From the NCBI RefSeq assembly GCF_000242455.2, contig NC_019892.1, forward strand, positions 7,264,744-7,328,743: a stretch of 64,000 nucleotides of DNA. The letters run 5' to 3'. The translations under genes were made by a program, and so were the position numbers. Source of the DNA: Singulisphaera acidiphila DSM 18658 (GTDB lineage: Bacteria > Planctomycetota > Planctomycetia > Isosphaerales > Isosphaeraceae). The notes beneath the pieces are model-generated. The model was not told where the DNA came from and did not search any database. It saw only the letters and a program-made list of their open reading frames with translations. Positions 18,864 through 28,197 of this stretch are shown here, piece after piece; position 1 is the first letter of the stretch, and each line of letters opens with the position of its first letter.

Positions 18864-20177
18864 ATGAAAGTGTTGCTCGTTCAGCCCTCACGCTTAGAGC
18901 CTGATGGATCGGTCTACCGAAACAAGACACGTTGGTTGTTGGGAATGACGCTCCCTTACCTGGCGGCATTGACTCCGCCTGGAATCGACGTGGCGATCAA
19001 GGACGACCTTTACGAGGATATCGACTTCGGCGAGCCTTGCGACCTTGTGGGACTGACTTGCATGTCGCATCAGGCGTCGCGGGCGTATCAAATTGCCGAT
19101 GAATTTCGGAAACGGGGAGTTCCCGTCGTCATCGGGGGGTTCCACGCGACGCTGGCCCCCGATGAGGCGCTCCAGCACGCCGATGGCGTGGTGATCGGCG
19201 AGGCCGAGGGCGTCTGGTCGAAGGTCTTGGAGGATGCCGCCTCGGGCCATCTCGAAGGGCGTTACCTCAGTTCTCAGCTCTCCGACCTCAAGGGACTGCC
19301 CACCCCGCGCTACGACTTGCTCGACCTGAGCCGCTATCGCATTCCCAACCTCCCTGCCCAGACGACCCGAGGCTGCCCCTACGCTTGCAGCTATTGCGAG
19401 GTCACCCAGGTCTATGGCGCCCGGTTTCGCTATCGGCCTCCCGAAGAGGTGGTTGAAGAGGTCCGGGTCTTGATGTCGTTGGGCAAGCGTAAATTCGTCT
19501 ACTTTGTGGACGATATTTTCAATGCCCATCGCAAACACGCTTTCGCCGTGATGGAAGGCTTGCGCCCCTTGAACGTCGCCTGGACCTGCCTCTGCACGGC
19601 CAACGTGGGCGATGATGCGGAAATGCTCGACCTGATGCGGGCGAGCGGCTGCCGGCACATCAACATCGGCATGGAATCGGTCAGTCCGGAGAGCTTGAAG
19701 TCGGTCAACAAGAAACAAAATCACGCGGACAAATATGCCGAGCAGTTCGCCGCGATCCGGAAGCGAGGGATCGAGTTTTCCCTGAACGTCATGTTCGGAC
19801 TCGACGGCGATACCAAGGAGTCGTTCGACGCGACCGTAACAAAGTTGATCGAATACCGGGCACCACTCTCTTTTATGTTTATCCTTTCGCCACGGGTCGG
19901 CCTGAAAATCCGTGACGAACTCATGGCCCAGGGGAGAATCGACCATAGCGACTGGGATCGTTATCACAGTTACGAGTGTGTTTTCGAGCCGAAGAACATG
20001 ACGCGTGAGGAACTCGAAGATGGTTTCTGGCGAGCCCAGAGGCAATTCTACTCGTACGGCTCGATTGCCAAACGAATTCTGTTTCCGCCCAACCGCCACA
20101 CGATCCAGTCGCTGATTCCCAACCTGTTCTTTCGGTGGGGGGTGAATCGAAAAATTCACCCGCTCACTTATTATTGA
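18864..20177 (+). CDS. B12-binding-type radical SAM protein
   Basis: A 437-residue protein with an N-terminal Rossmann-like cobalamin-binding type domain (residues 1-135: VVIGGFHATLAPDEAL, VVIGEAEGVW) and a radical SAM barrel with the iron-sulfur motif CPYACSYC at about residue 175. The usual cobalamin motif DxHxxG is not seen (SRLEPDG stands at the expected loop), so cobalamin may be bound without its lower-ligand His or not at all. A C-terminal extension (about 370-437) is rich in aromatic and basic residues. GGAGG precedes the ATG. No neighbouring pathway genes reveal the substrate. Confidence 0.85.
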   Translation: MKVLLVQPSRLEPDGSVYRNKTRWLLGMTLPYLAALTPPGIDVAIKDDLYEDIDFGEPCDLVGLTCMSHQASRAYQIADEFRKRGVPVVIGGFHATLAPDEALQHADGVVIGEAEGVWSKVLEDAASGHLEGRYLSSQLSDLKGLPTPRYDLLDLSRYRIPNLPAQTTRGCPYACSYCEVTQVYGARFRYRPPEEVVEEVRVLMSLGKRKFVYFVDDIFNAHRKHAFAVMEGLRPLNVAWTCLCTANVGDDAEMLDLMRASGCRHINIGMESVSPESLKSVNKKQNHADKYAEQFAAIRKRGIEFSLNVMFGLDGDTKESFDATVTKLIEYRAPLSFMFILSPRVGLKIRDELMAQGRIDHSDWDRYHSYECVFEPKNMTREELEDGFWRAQRQFYSYGSIAKRILFPPNRHTIQSLIPNLFFRWGVNRKIHPLTYY

Positions 20178-20358
20178 TTGCTGTACGAGAATGAATTTGT
20201 CGAAATGAAGTGGGTGGGCCGGGCCTCTTCTACAAAAGGGGGAAATCTCTTGGAGAGGGAGCACGGCCCATCACGGATTCAGCTTGAGAGAGGAGGGGAC
20301 AAGGAAATCACGATCTCTGCTTCCCTGAAAAATTGGTCCGCAGAGCGAGGACTCTCCA

Positions 20359-21006
20359 TCAGCCTACAACCAGCACATCGAGGGTTCGCGGGCCATGAAC
20401 CCCTTCAACGCGGTTCAACTCGATGTCGGAGGTCGCCGAAGGTCCCGAGATCCAGGTGAGCGGATGACCTGGCTTTTGCACGGCCTCGTGGAGCTGGGCG
20501 ACGGCTTCGGGCACGAGGCCGACGATCTGATCAACGCCGATGACGCAGAGGTGGTAATCGGGCAGGAGTGTCAGAGCGCGCCGGCCTTGGCCGGGGCCGG
20601 CGTCGAGGACGATTGTCCCGGTCTGCGCGATTCCAAGTCGACAGGCGGTCAGGACGCCGTCGCTTTTGTCGAGCTCTTGATTGGTCAAGCCAGGGTCGCG
20701 AAGGACCTCAACATCCGAGGGGATCCAGGCTTCCGGCAGGTCGTTCGGCACCACCAACCGGCGGACGTTTCGAAGGGCGCAGGCCGTCGCGATTTCCTTG
20801 GGCAAGTCTGCACCCGAAACTCGACGGACCGTGGCCTTGTACTCGGTCACGCGCTCGATGAACTGCTCAACCTGCTCCTCGTGCGGAGCCGGATCCGATC
20901 GCAAATAGGGTTGCGTTTCAGTTCGTTCCGGGGCGGCGGCTCGTGGCGGGAGGTCGCTGAGTGCCTCGCGGATCCGATCGAGAATCTCCTCTTTGGCGGT
21001 CTTCAT
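20359..21006 (-). CDS. lutC: LutC, lactate utilisation protein C
   Basis: A 215-residue protein of the LUD domain family, the third part of the LutABC complex that oxidises L-lactate to pyruvate in the cytoplasm. Landmarks: VPNDLPEAWIP, GVLTACRLGIAQTGTIVLD, RALTLLPDYHLCVIG and ISGPSATSDIELNRVEGVHG with PRTLDVLVV. The ATG at 21006 overlaps the lutB stop by four bases (ATGA), so the upstream in-frame codons are not used. It is last in the operon. Confidence 0.93.
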   Translation of the reverse strand: MKTAKEEILDRIREALSDLPPRAAAPERTETQPYLRSDPAPHEEQVEQFIERVTEYKATVRRVSGADLPKEIATACALRNVRRLVVPNDLPEAWIPSDVEVLRDPGLTNQELDKSDGVLTACRLGIAQTGTIVLDAGPGQGRRALTLLPDYHLCVIGVDQIVGLVPEAVAQLHEAVQKPGHPLTWISGPSATSDIELNRVEGVHGPRTLDVLVVG

Positions 21007-22454
21007 GAGCGCGTCTTCCACCACTCGCGAAAGGTCTGGGGGGCCACAGGATAAATGTCGCGCATCGCGGTCCAGCCTCCAAGCTGGCCCGGAAGATGTT
21101 CGATGTATCCTCCACGCATCAGAAAACGCTGGCCGAACCGCCCGAGTTTCTGGGACCGTTCGTAGCGGCTGCGGTCGGCGAAGACGCCGGCAAGGAACTT
21201 CATCCCGAGACTCTCGGGGTTCGCCCAAGGGCCTGCTCCCTCTTGATCCTGTTTGTGGCGGACCACTTCACCGCGCAGGTGGATCAGAACCTCAGGGATA
21301 TTGATTTTGACCGGGCAGACCTCGTAGCAGGCGCCACAGAGAGTGGACGCATAAGGGAGCGACCCCGCGTTCTCGACTCCCGCCAGTTGCGGCGTCAGGA
21401 TGGCCCCGATCGGCCCCGGGTAGACGGAATGATAGGCGTGGCCACCGGTCCGTTCGTAAACCGGGCAGATGTTCAAGCACGCGCTGCAACGAATGCAGTA
21501 GAGCGCCTGTCTTCCAACCGGGTCGGCCAGGACGCGGGTGCGGCCATTGTCCAGGAGGACCAGGTGGAATTCCTCAGGGCCGTCTCCCGGAGTCACTCCC
21601 GTCCAGAACGAGGTGTACGGGTTCATGCGCTCCCCGGTGGACGAGCGGGGGAGGAGTTGGAGAAAGACCTCGAAGTCATCCCAGCGGGGAACGATTTTTT
21701 CGATGCCCATGACCGAGATCAGCACGCGCGGAAGGGTCAGGCACATCCGCCCGTTGCCTTCGGATTCGACGATACAGACGGTCCCCGTGTCGGCGACGGC
21801 GAAATTGGCCCCGCTCACCGCGACCTGAGTTTCCAGGAACTTCTTTCGGAGATGCGTACGGGCCACGGCGGCCAGGGCGCTCGGCTCGTCGGAAAGGGAC
21901 TTGACGCCGAGCCGGCTCATGAAGAGGTCGCGAATCTCGGAGCGGTTCTTATGGATCGCGGGGACCAGAATATGGGATGAGCGCTCGCCGGCGAGTTGGA
22001 TGATCAGTTCGGCCAGGTCGGTCTCGGTCGCCTCGATTCCGGCGGCCGCGAGCGCCTCGTTCAGCGCGATCTCATCGGTGGTCAGCGACTTGATCTTGAC
22101 CACCTCGCGGGCCCCGTGCCCCTTAGCGATCGCGGTGATGATCTGGTTCGCCTCGGCGGCGTCCCGCGCCCAGTGCACGTGCCCCCCCGCGCGCTGGACG
22201 GAGGCTTCGAGTTGGGCCAAATAGGACCCGAGGTTTTCGAGCACCTGTTCTTTGGCCGCTCGCCCAGCTTCGCGGAGCGTCTCCCAGTCGGGCAATTCAC
22301 CCACGACCGATGCGCGCTTGCCGCGGATCGTCTGGGTGGCCTTGCCCATGTTGCGTCGCAGTTGGGTGTCGGCCAGGGCGACGCGCGCGGCATCCTCGAA
22401 GCGGATCCCAGGGCGTGTGGGGATTGGCTCGTGGCTCATCGGTTCGTGACTCAT
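21003..22454 (-). CDS. lutB: LutB, iron-sulfur lactate oxidation subunit
   Basis: A 483-residue protein with a LUD domain (about residues 60-300) followed by two [4Fe-4S] ferredoxin motifs, CIRCSACLNICPVY and CGACYEVCPVKI, and the conserved C-terminal LutB region. LUD features include ANFAVADTGTVCIVESEGNG and HILVPAIHKNRSEI. The N-terminus holds a small tandem duplication (MSHEP repeated); the first ATG at 22454 overlaps the lutA stop by four bases. Together with LutA and LutC it passes lactate electrons to the respiratory chain. Confidence 0.94.
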   Translation of the reverse strand: MSHEPMSHEPIPTRPGIRFEDAARVALADTQLRRNMGKATQTIRGKRASVVGELPDWETLREAGRAAKEQVLENLGSYLAQLEASVQRAGGHVHWARDAAEANQIITAIAKGHGAREVVKIKSLTTDEIALNEALAAAGIEATETDLAELIIQLAGERSSHILVPAIHKNRSEIRDLFMSRLGVKSLSDEPSALAAVARTHLRKKFLETQVAVSGANFAVADTGTVCIVESEGNGRMCLTLPRVLISVMGIEKIVPRWDDFEVFLQLLPRSSTGERMNPYTSFWTGVTPGDGPEEFHLVLLDNGRTRVLADPVGRQALYCIRCSACLNICPVYERTGGHAYHSVYPGPIGAILTPQLAGVENAGSLPYASTLCGACYEVCPVKINIPEVLIHLRGEVVRHKQDQEGAGPWANPESLGMKFLAGVFADRSRYERSQKLGRFGQRFLMRGGYIEHLPGQLGGWTAMRDIYPVAPQTFREWWKTRS

Positions 22455-23194
22455 CGGCTCACGCTCGATTCCGTGGAGGCGAGAATCTCGGCGAGGTGGA
22501 CCGTACCGACCCCGGCTCGCTGACGGTGCAAGGCCCCGCCGATGTGCATCAAGCATGAGGTATCGGCCGACGCGCAGAATTCCGCCCGCGTGTCGAGCAC
22601 ACACCGTAGCTTGTCGCCCAGCATGGCCATCGACGTATCTGCATTTTTGACAGCGAAGGTGCCGCCGAACCCGCAGCACTCCTCCGCCCGAGGCAACTCG
22701 ACCAGGTCGATGCCACGTACGGCGCGAAGGAGTTTCAGCGGGGCGTCGCCCACGCGAATCATCCGGAGCGAGTGACAGGTCGGGTGGTACGTCACCCGGT
22801 GCGGGTAGTAGGCGCCGACATCTTCGACGCCCAGCTTCTTGACGAGGAACTCGGAAAGCTCGAAGACTCGAGGAGCGAGGTCGCTCACCGCTTGCGCAAG
22901 CTGATGGTCTTCCGCCAATTCGGCCGCTCTGGGGTAGAGGTCGCGGACCATCCCCACGCACGAAGCCGAGGGGGAAACGACGACCTCGGCATCGGCGAAC
23001 ACCTCGGTGAACCGCCTGACCATCGGAATCGCTTCGCGCTGGTATCCCGTATTGAAGTGCATCTGCCCGCAGCAGGTCTGCTCGAGCGGAAAATCGACGG
23101 TGTGACCGAGACGCTCGAGAAGCGTGACGACGGCCCGTCCGGTCTGAGGAAACAAGGTATCGTTAAAGCAGGTAATAAACAGAGAAACCCGCAT
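22451..23194 (-). CDS. lutA: LutA, CCG-domain lactate oxidation subunit
   Basis: A 247-residue protein with two cysteine-rich CCG domains, first EQTCCGQMHFNTGY with SPSASCVGM and then YHPTCHSLRM, AEECCGFGGTFAV and SCLMHIGGALHRQ. These resemble the heterodisulfide reductase and GlpC modules and bind iron-sulfur clusters. First gene of lutABC, translationally overlapped with lutB. The 310-base region upstream presumably holds the promoter; no regulator gene (LutR/LldR) is adjacent. Confidence 0.94.
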   Translation of the reverse strand: MRVSLFITCFNDTLFPQTGRAVVTLLERLGHTVDFPLEQTCCGQMHFNTGYQREAIPMVRRFTEVFADAEVVVSPSASCVGMVRDLYPRAAELAEDHQLAQAVSDLAPRVFELSEFLVKKLGVEDVGAYYPHRVTYHPTCHSLRMIRVGDAPLKLLRAVRGIDLVELPRAEECCGFGGTFAVKNADTSMAMLGDKLRCVLDTRAEFCASADTSCLMHIGGALHRQRAGVGTVHLAEILASTESSVSR

Positions 23195-23506
23195 CGCTCA
23201 CTGAGCTCCCGTACTCCGACCCGCGTCCGCGTGTTCGCGTCACGCACATCAAGGCCCGCGTGCGGAGTCGACAGCGCGGCCAAACGGCCGTCGCTGCCCC
23301 GCTCGGGCATTGGCGACGACGAGCATCGTTCTGAACCGACCACCCAGAGGGCTTGGCCCTTGGGGGAAGGGCCTTTCGCCTCAAGATCATACTCGATCAA
23401 AGCCTTGACCGGCACCCCAGCGAGTCCGATCTCGCCGCGATCTTCTTCATTCTCAAGTCCGTCGATCGAGGGCTTGAGGAAGCCCCCGATCGATGGGAGA
23501 GCCAGT
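23195..23506. other. Intergenic region upstream of lutABC
   Basis: About 310 bases carrying the presumed lutA promoter and the hairpin at 23355-23373. No gene was recognised; an open frame running through from the esterase direction looks spurious. Confidence 0.4.
23355..23373 (-). terminator. Hairpin downstream of the esterase gene
   Basis: Perfect 7-bp stem GGCCCTT/AAGGGCC around a 5-base loop, 130 bases past the stop of the minus-strand gene at 23507. There is no clear T-run, so its terminator function is uncertain. Confidence 0.35.
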
Positions 23507-25963
23507 TCATTGGCCGGTGTCAATCCAGGCCGCCAGGACTTCCGGCGGGGCCGCCTCAGAGGTCAGGCGAAGGACGTGGGCGGCGTCGGCAAGTCCGTAG
23601 GACTTCTGAGGCCAGTTCTTCTCAAACGATTTCCCGGCCCGTTGGATCCAGAGCGGAGCCGGCGCCGTCAAGGCCGAGGCGGCCTTCAACCCGCCGAACT
23701 GAAGAAGGCCCGGTAAGTCAAGGCTGGCCGGCAGATCGACGGAACCATCCTTGGGGTCGAACTCGCCGAGATCGACCGCGGTCCGGGAGACTCCCTCGAG
23801 GGCCGGCCGAGCGAGCAGGACTTGCGGGCCCGCTTGCCCCAGCCCAATCAGGCTGACCTCACGGACATCAGGCTGAGACCGCGCCCAGGCAACCACCGTA
23901 GCCAGGTCCTGCATCTGGTCGCCGGCCAAGGCTGGGTTGTAGGTCTCAAAGTGGTCGGCATTCGGTCGATGGAACGCCGGGGAGGTGGGGTCGAACGACT
24001 CGCCCACGAAGAGCGGGTCGAATCCGACGACTTCTTGGCCCCTTTCAAGGAGGGCTTTGACCAGCGGAATCGGCTCGCCTCGAGGCGTAATCAGCCGCTC
24101 TTTGCCGTGAGAGGTCGCGATGACTGTCAGGCGACCACTTGGTTCTGTTGGGCGGAACCGGACGACCGGAATCTGATCCCCGGCCGCTTTCCGACCGACG
24201 AGGGAGTGAATCACCGTAAATCCTTCGCGACTCGACTGGCGGACGGTCGCCTCCTCGAGTTCCGAAGGGGTCGGATTTTTCAAGCCGACGCGGATCTTGA
24301 GGGACTTGAGCAATAACGCTTTCGAAGCCTCCCAGGCAGAGGAGTGGTCCGAGGGGGCCAATTCTTCGATCTGGCTCCCCATCATTTGCACTAAGTCCGC
24401 TTCCAGTTGCTCGGGCCTTTTCTGATCGGCCGGGGCAGGGTGGTGCTCGTCGAAGGTCCAGAGATCCTCGGGTTTCTCGGGCGTCTGAGTTCCCTCACGC
24501 GTGCGCTCCGGATCGTTGATCCCAAGCAGCCAGCGCCCCATGAATGCGTAGACCGCGTTGCGAGTCGTCTGGTTGTAGTTATGCGGGAAGTCGAAGACCT
24601 CGGCATCGACTCGATCGGTCGATCCGACCAGTGAATAAACATCCCGGATCGCCGGATAGGCACGAGTGAGGGTGAGCTTGGTCCAGTCGCCCGATGCGCC
24701 AACGAGCTTAAGGGGACGAGGGGCGGTCAAGGCGGCGAATTCGACGTTGTCCGTGCCGATCCGCAACCCGGCGGCGTTTTCGCAGACGCAGCCCCCTTGA
24801 AACGAATCCGAGACCATGACGACGGGGGCGGAAACTTTGATCCGATCGTCGATCGCCGTGAGCAAGAACGTTTGCGTTCCCCCGCCCGACTCGCCCGTGC
24901 AGCCGACCCGCGCGGGATCGACGTCGGGGAGGCTGGTCAGCCAGTCGAGCGCTCGGATGCTGTTCCAGGTCTGGAGCGTGACCAGGCTCAGGCCCCAGCG
25001 GCGCAGGCGGTCGTTCAGGAAGCTGTGGCCGAACGCCTTGCTATCATTGTAACCGACCATGTCGTACAGGAAGACGACGGCACCCAGCTTCGCCCACTGA
25101 ATACAGCGCTGTTGGACTTCGGGGTTCACGCGCCCGTCTTCCCAGTGGCCGTGCGGGCAGAGCACGATGGGAAGGTGGCTCAACTTGCCGCTGGGCCGAT
25201 AGAGGTTGCCGCTCAAGGTGAAGCCCGGCAGAGTCTCGAGAACCACCTTCTCGATGGTGTAGCCGTCGCGCTCCTGCCTACCGTAGACCCAGGGCTTGAG
25301 CGCGGTCTTGGGGGGCATCGGCCAGAGGCCGAGCGTTACCAAGAGGTGCTCGCGGACGGTCTGGGCCCGGTCCCGCCATTCTTGCATTGAGCCTGGTGCA
25401 TGGAAGTCAGCCCCTTCCTTGTTGGTGCGAACCTGGGTCCTGCGCAGATCCAGCGGCGGAGCCGTCGAATCGACCCGGCCCCGGATCAGCTCGAGGGCAG
25501 GGGAGGGATCGAATTCGGGATCGGTCGTGAATACCAGTGCCGCTGGAACCGGCTTGGTTGGCGTTTTACCAGCGAGCTTGGTCTTCGAGGTCGTCGTCAA
25601 CGCGTTTTTCGGCTCGGGCAAAGGAACGAGTAACCGAACCCGTCCATCCCCCTTGAGATCGACGTCGCCGACGCTCTGCCAGCGTGGGGTTTCGTCGGTT
25701 CCGTCGATCTGGGCCGTGAGAGCCAACGTTTGCCCGTCAACCGTGAGGCTCCAGGCCTGTCGGGTAGGCGCCCACACCTTCAGTGTGTATCGAGCCTCGG
25801 CTGGGAGTTGGATCCCCTGGGCGAGTTGCGGGAGGTCGCTTGCGCTGAAGAGACGAACGACCGGCCGTTTCGGCTCAGCCGCCGCCACGTTCGACAGCCA
25901 GACGGCCGAGAGGATGCCGAAAGCCACGATCGAACAAGGAAAGGAGAGAGGGGGCTTCGCCAT
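23507..25963 (-). CDS. Exported two-part alpha/beta hydrolase (acetyl-xylan-esterase-like)
   Basis: An 818-residue secreted protein: signal peptide MAKPPLSFPCSIVAFGILSA...VAAA, a beta-rich N-terminal module to about residue 160, an alpha/beta hydrolase domain (about 200-490) and a second, hydrolase-like half (about 540-818) without an obvious catalytic triad. The nucleophile is likely the Ser of GCTGESGGGTQTFLL; PIVLCPHGHWEDGRVNPEVQ gives the oxyanion strand. Planctomycetes carry many such esterases, probably for polysaccharide deacylation; the substrate here is not known. The ATG at 25963 with GGGAG before it was preferred over starts further upstream that would precede the signal peptide. 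Confidence 0.8.
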   Translation of the reverse strand: MAKPPLSFPCSIVAFGILSAVWLSNVAAAEPKRPVVRLFSASDLPQLAQGIQLPAEARYTLKVWAPTRQAWSLTVDGQTLALTAQIDGTDETPRWQSVGDVDLKGDGRVRLLVPLPEPKNALTTTSKTKLAGKTPTKPVPAALVFTTDPEFDPSPALELIRGRVDSTAPPLDLRRTQVRTNKEGADFHAPGSMQEWRDRAQTVREHLLVTLGLWPMPPKTALKPWVYGRQERDGYTIEKVVLETLPGFTLSGNLYRPSGKLSHLPIVLCPHGHWEDGRVNPEVQQRCIQWAKLGAVVFLYDMVGYNDSKAFGHSFLNDRLRRWGLSLVTLQTWNSIRALDWLTSLPDVDPARVGCTGESGGGTQTFLLTAIDDRIKVSAPVVMVSDSFQGGCVCENAAGLRIGTDNVEFAALTAPRPLKLVGASGDWTKLTLTRAYPAIRDVYSLVGSTDRVDAEVFDFPHNYNQTTRNAVYAFMGRWLLGINDPERTREGTQTPEKPEDLWTFDEHHPAPADQKRPEQLEADLVQMMGSQIEELAPSDHSSAWEASKALLLKSLKIRVGLKNPTPSELEEATVRQSSREGFTVIHSLVGRKAAGDQIPVVRFRPTEPSGRLTVIATSHGKERLITPRGEPIPLVKALLERGQEVVGFDPLFVGESFDPTSPAFHRPNADHFETYNPALAGDQMQDLATVVAWARSQPDVREVSLIGLGQAGPQVLLARPALEGVSRTAVDLGEFDPKDGSVDLPASLDLPGLLQFGGLKAASALTAPAPLWIQRAGKSFEKNWPQKSYGLADAAHVLRLTSEAAPPEVLAAWIDTGQ

Positions 25964-26163
25964 CGTTCGGTAACTCCCAAGGGAGGCCACGCTCATTTTT
26001 AGGAACAAATGCCACTTATCGTACTCGTCGCGAAAGACTTCTCAAGGACGTAGCGTGGCTCGTCGCGGATCACCCTCCTCTCGAGGCCTTGCACCTTCGT
26101 GGCCAGTCAGGGCATAGTGCGTGGGACGGTCCGCATGTCCCCACTTTTGGAGCGAGTCGAGCA

Positions 26164-27093
26164 ATGGTCATCCGCCAATATCAGGCAGGCGACGAAGAGG
26201 CCCAGGCGCGAATCTACAACGCGGTGGCCGGTCGCCTCCCTCACTTCAAGCCGGCGACCACGGCAGAAATCGCTCGCCGACACCAGGTCTCCGACTCGCT
26301 GGCCACCACGACTTTCTACGCGGTCGAAGCAGACGCAATCGTGGGCTACGCCGTCTTCGACCGCAATGGCCGGATCAGTTATCCCTGGTGTCTACCGGGC
26401 CACGAATCGGCGCAGCGGCCTCTACTGGAGACGGTCCTCAACGCGATGAAAGGTCTCGGCCTGCCACAGGCCTGGGCGGCCTACCGAGCCGATTGGACCA
26501 CGATTCTCGATGATCTCCGCGCACAAGAATTCCTCCCCTCCCGGGAGATGATCAATTATGTGGCGGACCTGAGTTCACTCACCCACGAGCCGGTTCCCGC
26601 CGGTTACTCGCTCGCCAACCTCCGTCGCGATGAGATTGATCCGCTTCTTCGCTGGCTTGGGGAGAAAGAGACGCCTGAGAACCGCGAGTTTCTCACTCGT
26701 TTCTTCTGGGAAAACCCGTACTTCGGTCCCGAGAGCCTGTTTGCAGCTCGGAGGGAGACCGACACCCAGATCGTCGGAATCGCCCTGGTCGTTCAACGAG
26801 ACGGATTCGCCGACCCGAGCAAGCTCGACTCCGCGATGCCCTGTTTCCGGCTCGGGGCCTTCGGAGTCGAGCGCGAGCGTCACAAGCGGGTCAACGGCCT
26901 CTTTTCCTGCCTGGCCGATGCGCCCGAGGTGAGGATGATCCTCCTTGCTGAGGCCGTTCGTCGCCTGGACCATGCGGGACTCAAGCAGATCGCCGCCCAG
27001 GCGTCGACCGACCAGCCAGAACTCGTTGCCTTCTACGATCGCCTGTTCCGTCGCCAGGGGTCGTTCCCGATTCTGTCGCGCCGGCTCGCGTGA
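26164..27093 (+). CDS. GNAT-like acetyltransferase domain protein
   Basis: A 309-residue soluble protein starting MVIRQYQAGDEEAQARIYNA, an opening typical of GNAT N-acyltransferases, followed by an AVFDRNGRISYPW strand. The second half may be a degenerate second GNAT domain. The acetyl-CoA loop (Q/RxxGxG/A) cannot be found clearly, so enzyme activity is uncertain. GGAG sits about ten bases before the ATG. Convergent with the SGNH-like gene at 27101, only seven bases away. Confidence 0.55.
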   Translation: MVIRQYQAGDEEAQARIYNAVAGRLPHFKPATTAEIARRHQVSDSLATTTFYAVEADAIVGYAVFDRNGRISYPWCLPGHESAQRPLLETVLNAMKGLGLPQAWAAYRADWTTILDDLRAQEFLPSREMINYVADLSSLTHEPVPAGYSLANLRRDEIDPLLRWLGEKETPENREFLTRFFWENPYFGPESLFAARRETDTQIVGIALVVQRDGFADPSKLDSAMPCFRLGAFGVERERHKRVNGLFSCLADAPEVRMILLAEAVRRLDHAGLKQIAAQASTDQPELVAFYDRLFRRQGSFPILSRRLA

Positions 27094-27100
27094 TCGCGGC

Positions 27101-28168
27101 TTATCTCCGGATCGTGGTGGGCGCCTCGGCCAAGAGCGGCTGAACGACCTCTTGGCCCAGGCGGCGGGTGAAGACGGCGGCCCCTTCGGGGAGCAGGTGA
27201 TGACCGTCCATGAAGCCGTCGTCGCCAACCCAGTCGCGGGCATCGACCACGTCGATCCGACACTCGCGACTGATGCCGTCGAGATAGGCCCGGATGTCGC
27301 GTAGAGCATTCTCCGGGTAGAGATCGCGAAAGACTTGGCCTTCCGGCAAGACGACTACCGTGGCTCGGATTTGCTCTCGGTGACAGAGGGCAATGAGTTC
27401 GCGAAGGGCACGATCGGGAGTCTTTGCAACCTGATAGCGGCGCAGACGGTGCTCGTAGACCCGGCGATAACGCTCAACCAGCCGGTCTCGTTCTTCCGGA
27501 GCAACCGAGGCCATCGGGCTCCACCATCCGAGCCGATCGAGGTTTTGGCACCTGCGGTCGGGCTCGGTCGGGGCCAAGACCCAGCTCGGGGTGAATTGGC
27601 GGAGCAGGGCCTCGCGATGGGTCACGAGTGGAAACACCTGCATGTTCCACCATTGCTGATAGAGCTTTCGAGGGCGAGCCACGTATTTCCCGAGCAGCTT
27701 CAGGCCGCTCCAGTCGAGGCAGCCGATATGGACCTGATCCATGAACTCCTTGGGCCCGCGTTCGGCTCCCCAGGTCGGCGGCCAGAACTCGAGAAAGACC
27801 CAGTCAGGGCGAATTCCTGAGTCGAGCAAGCGTTTCAGGCTGAGGTGAGCAATCTCCGGTCCGGAACCGACCTGGGCGAAATTGAAGACCAATGGGCCCG
27901 TTCCAGCGGTCGACTCGCGGCCACGCAACGCGTCCGGGCGAAATCCGGTGGCTACGCGCGAGCTACCGAGCATCAGCACAAGCGGTCGATCCGGTGACGT
28001 GGCGACCGCCGCACGCAGGTCGGTGAGTTTCCGGCCAAATTCCAGGTCGGCGATTTCCGGCCTCGATTGGAGAAGTGAGCGCAAGGCAACCTGGCCGACA
28101 ACGAACCAGAGCAAGGCCCAACCCAAACTCATCCAGGCACGACGGGAGAGGGGACGCCTCGCTGCCAT
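27101..28168 (-). CDS. SGNH-like membrane-anchored partner of an MBOAT acyltransferase
   Basis: A 355-residue protein with one N-terminal membrane helix (WMSLGWALLWFVVGQVALRS) and an extracytoplasmic domain. LVLMLGSSRVATGFRPDAL holds the GSSR form of the nucleophile block of AlgX/DltD-like SGNH proteins, and DGHHLLPEGAAVF the D..H pair near the C-terminus. AGGAGG precedes the ATG. It follows the MBOAT gene by 29 bases on the same strand, the usual arrangement for machines that acetylate surface polysaccharides: MBOAT moves the acyl group across the membrane and the partner places it. Confidence 0.75.
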   Translation of the reverse strand: MAARRPLSRRAWMSLGWALLWFVVGQVALRSLLQSRPEIADLEFGRKLTDLRAAVATSPDRPLVLMLGSSRVATGFRPDALRGRESTAGTGPLVFNFAQVGSGPEIAHLSLKRLLDSGIRPDWVFLEFWPPTWGAERGPKEFMDQVHIGCLDWSGLKLLGKYVARPRKLYQQWWNMQVFPLVTHREALLRQFTPSWVLAPTEPDRRCQNLDRLGWWSPMASVAPEERDRLVERYRRVYEHRLRRYQVAKTPDRALRELIALCHREQIRATVVVLPEGQVFRDLYPENALRDIRAYLDGISRECRIDVVDARDWVGDDGFMDGHHLLPEGAAVFTRRLGQEVVQPLLAEAPTTIRR

Positions 28169-28197
28169 GAAGTCCTCCTGGTCCCTTTGATTTCGCC

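Noticed and set aside
18894-20264. A 456-codon minus-strand open frame opposite the radical SAM gene
   Set aside because: Antisense shadow; the sense strand has the CxxxCxxC motif and a ribosome binding site.
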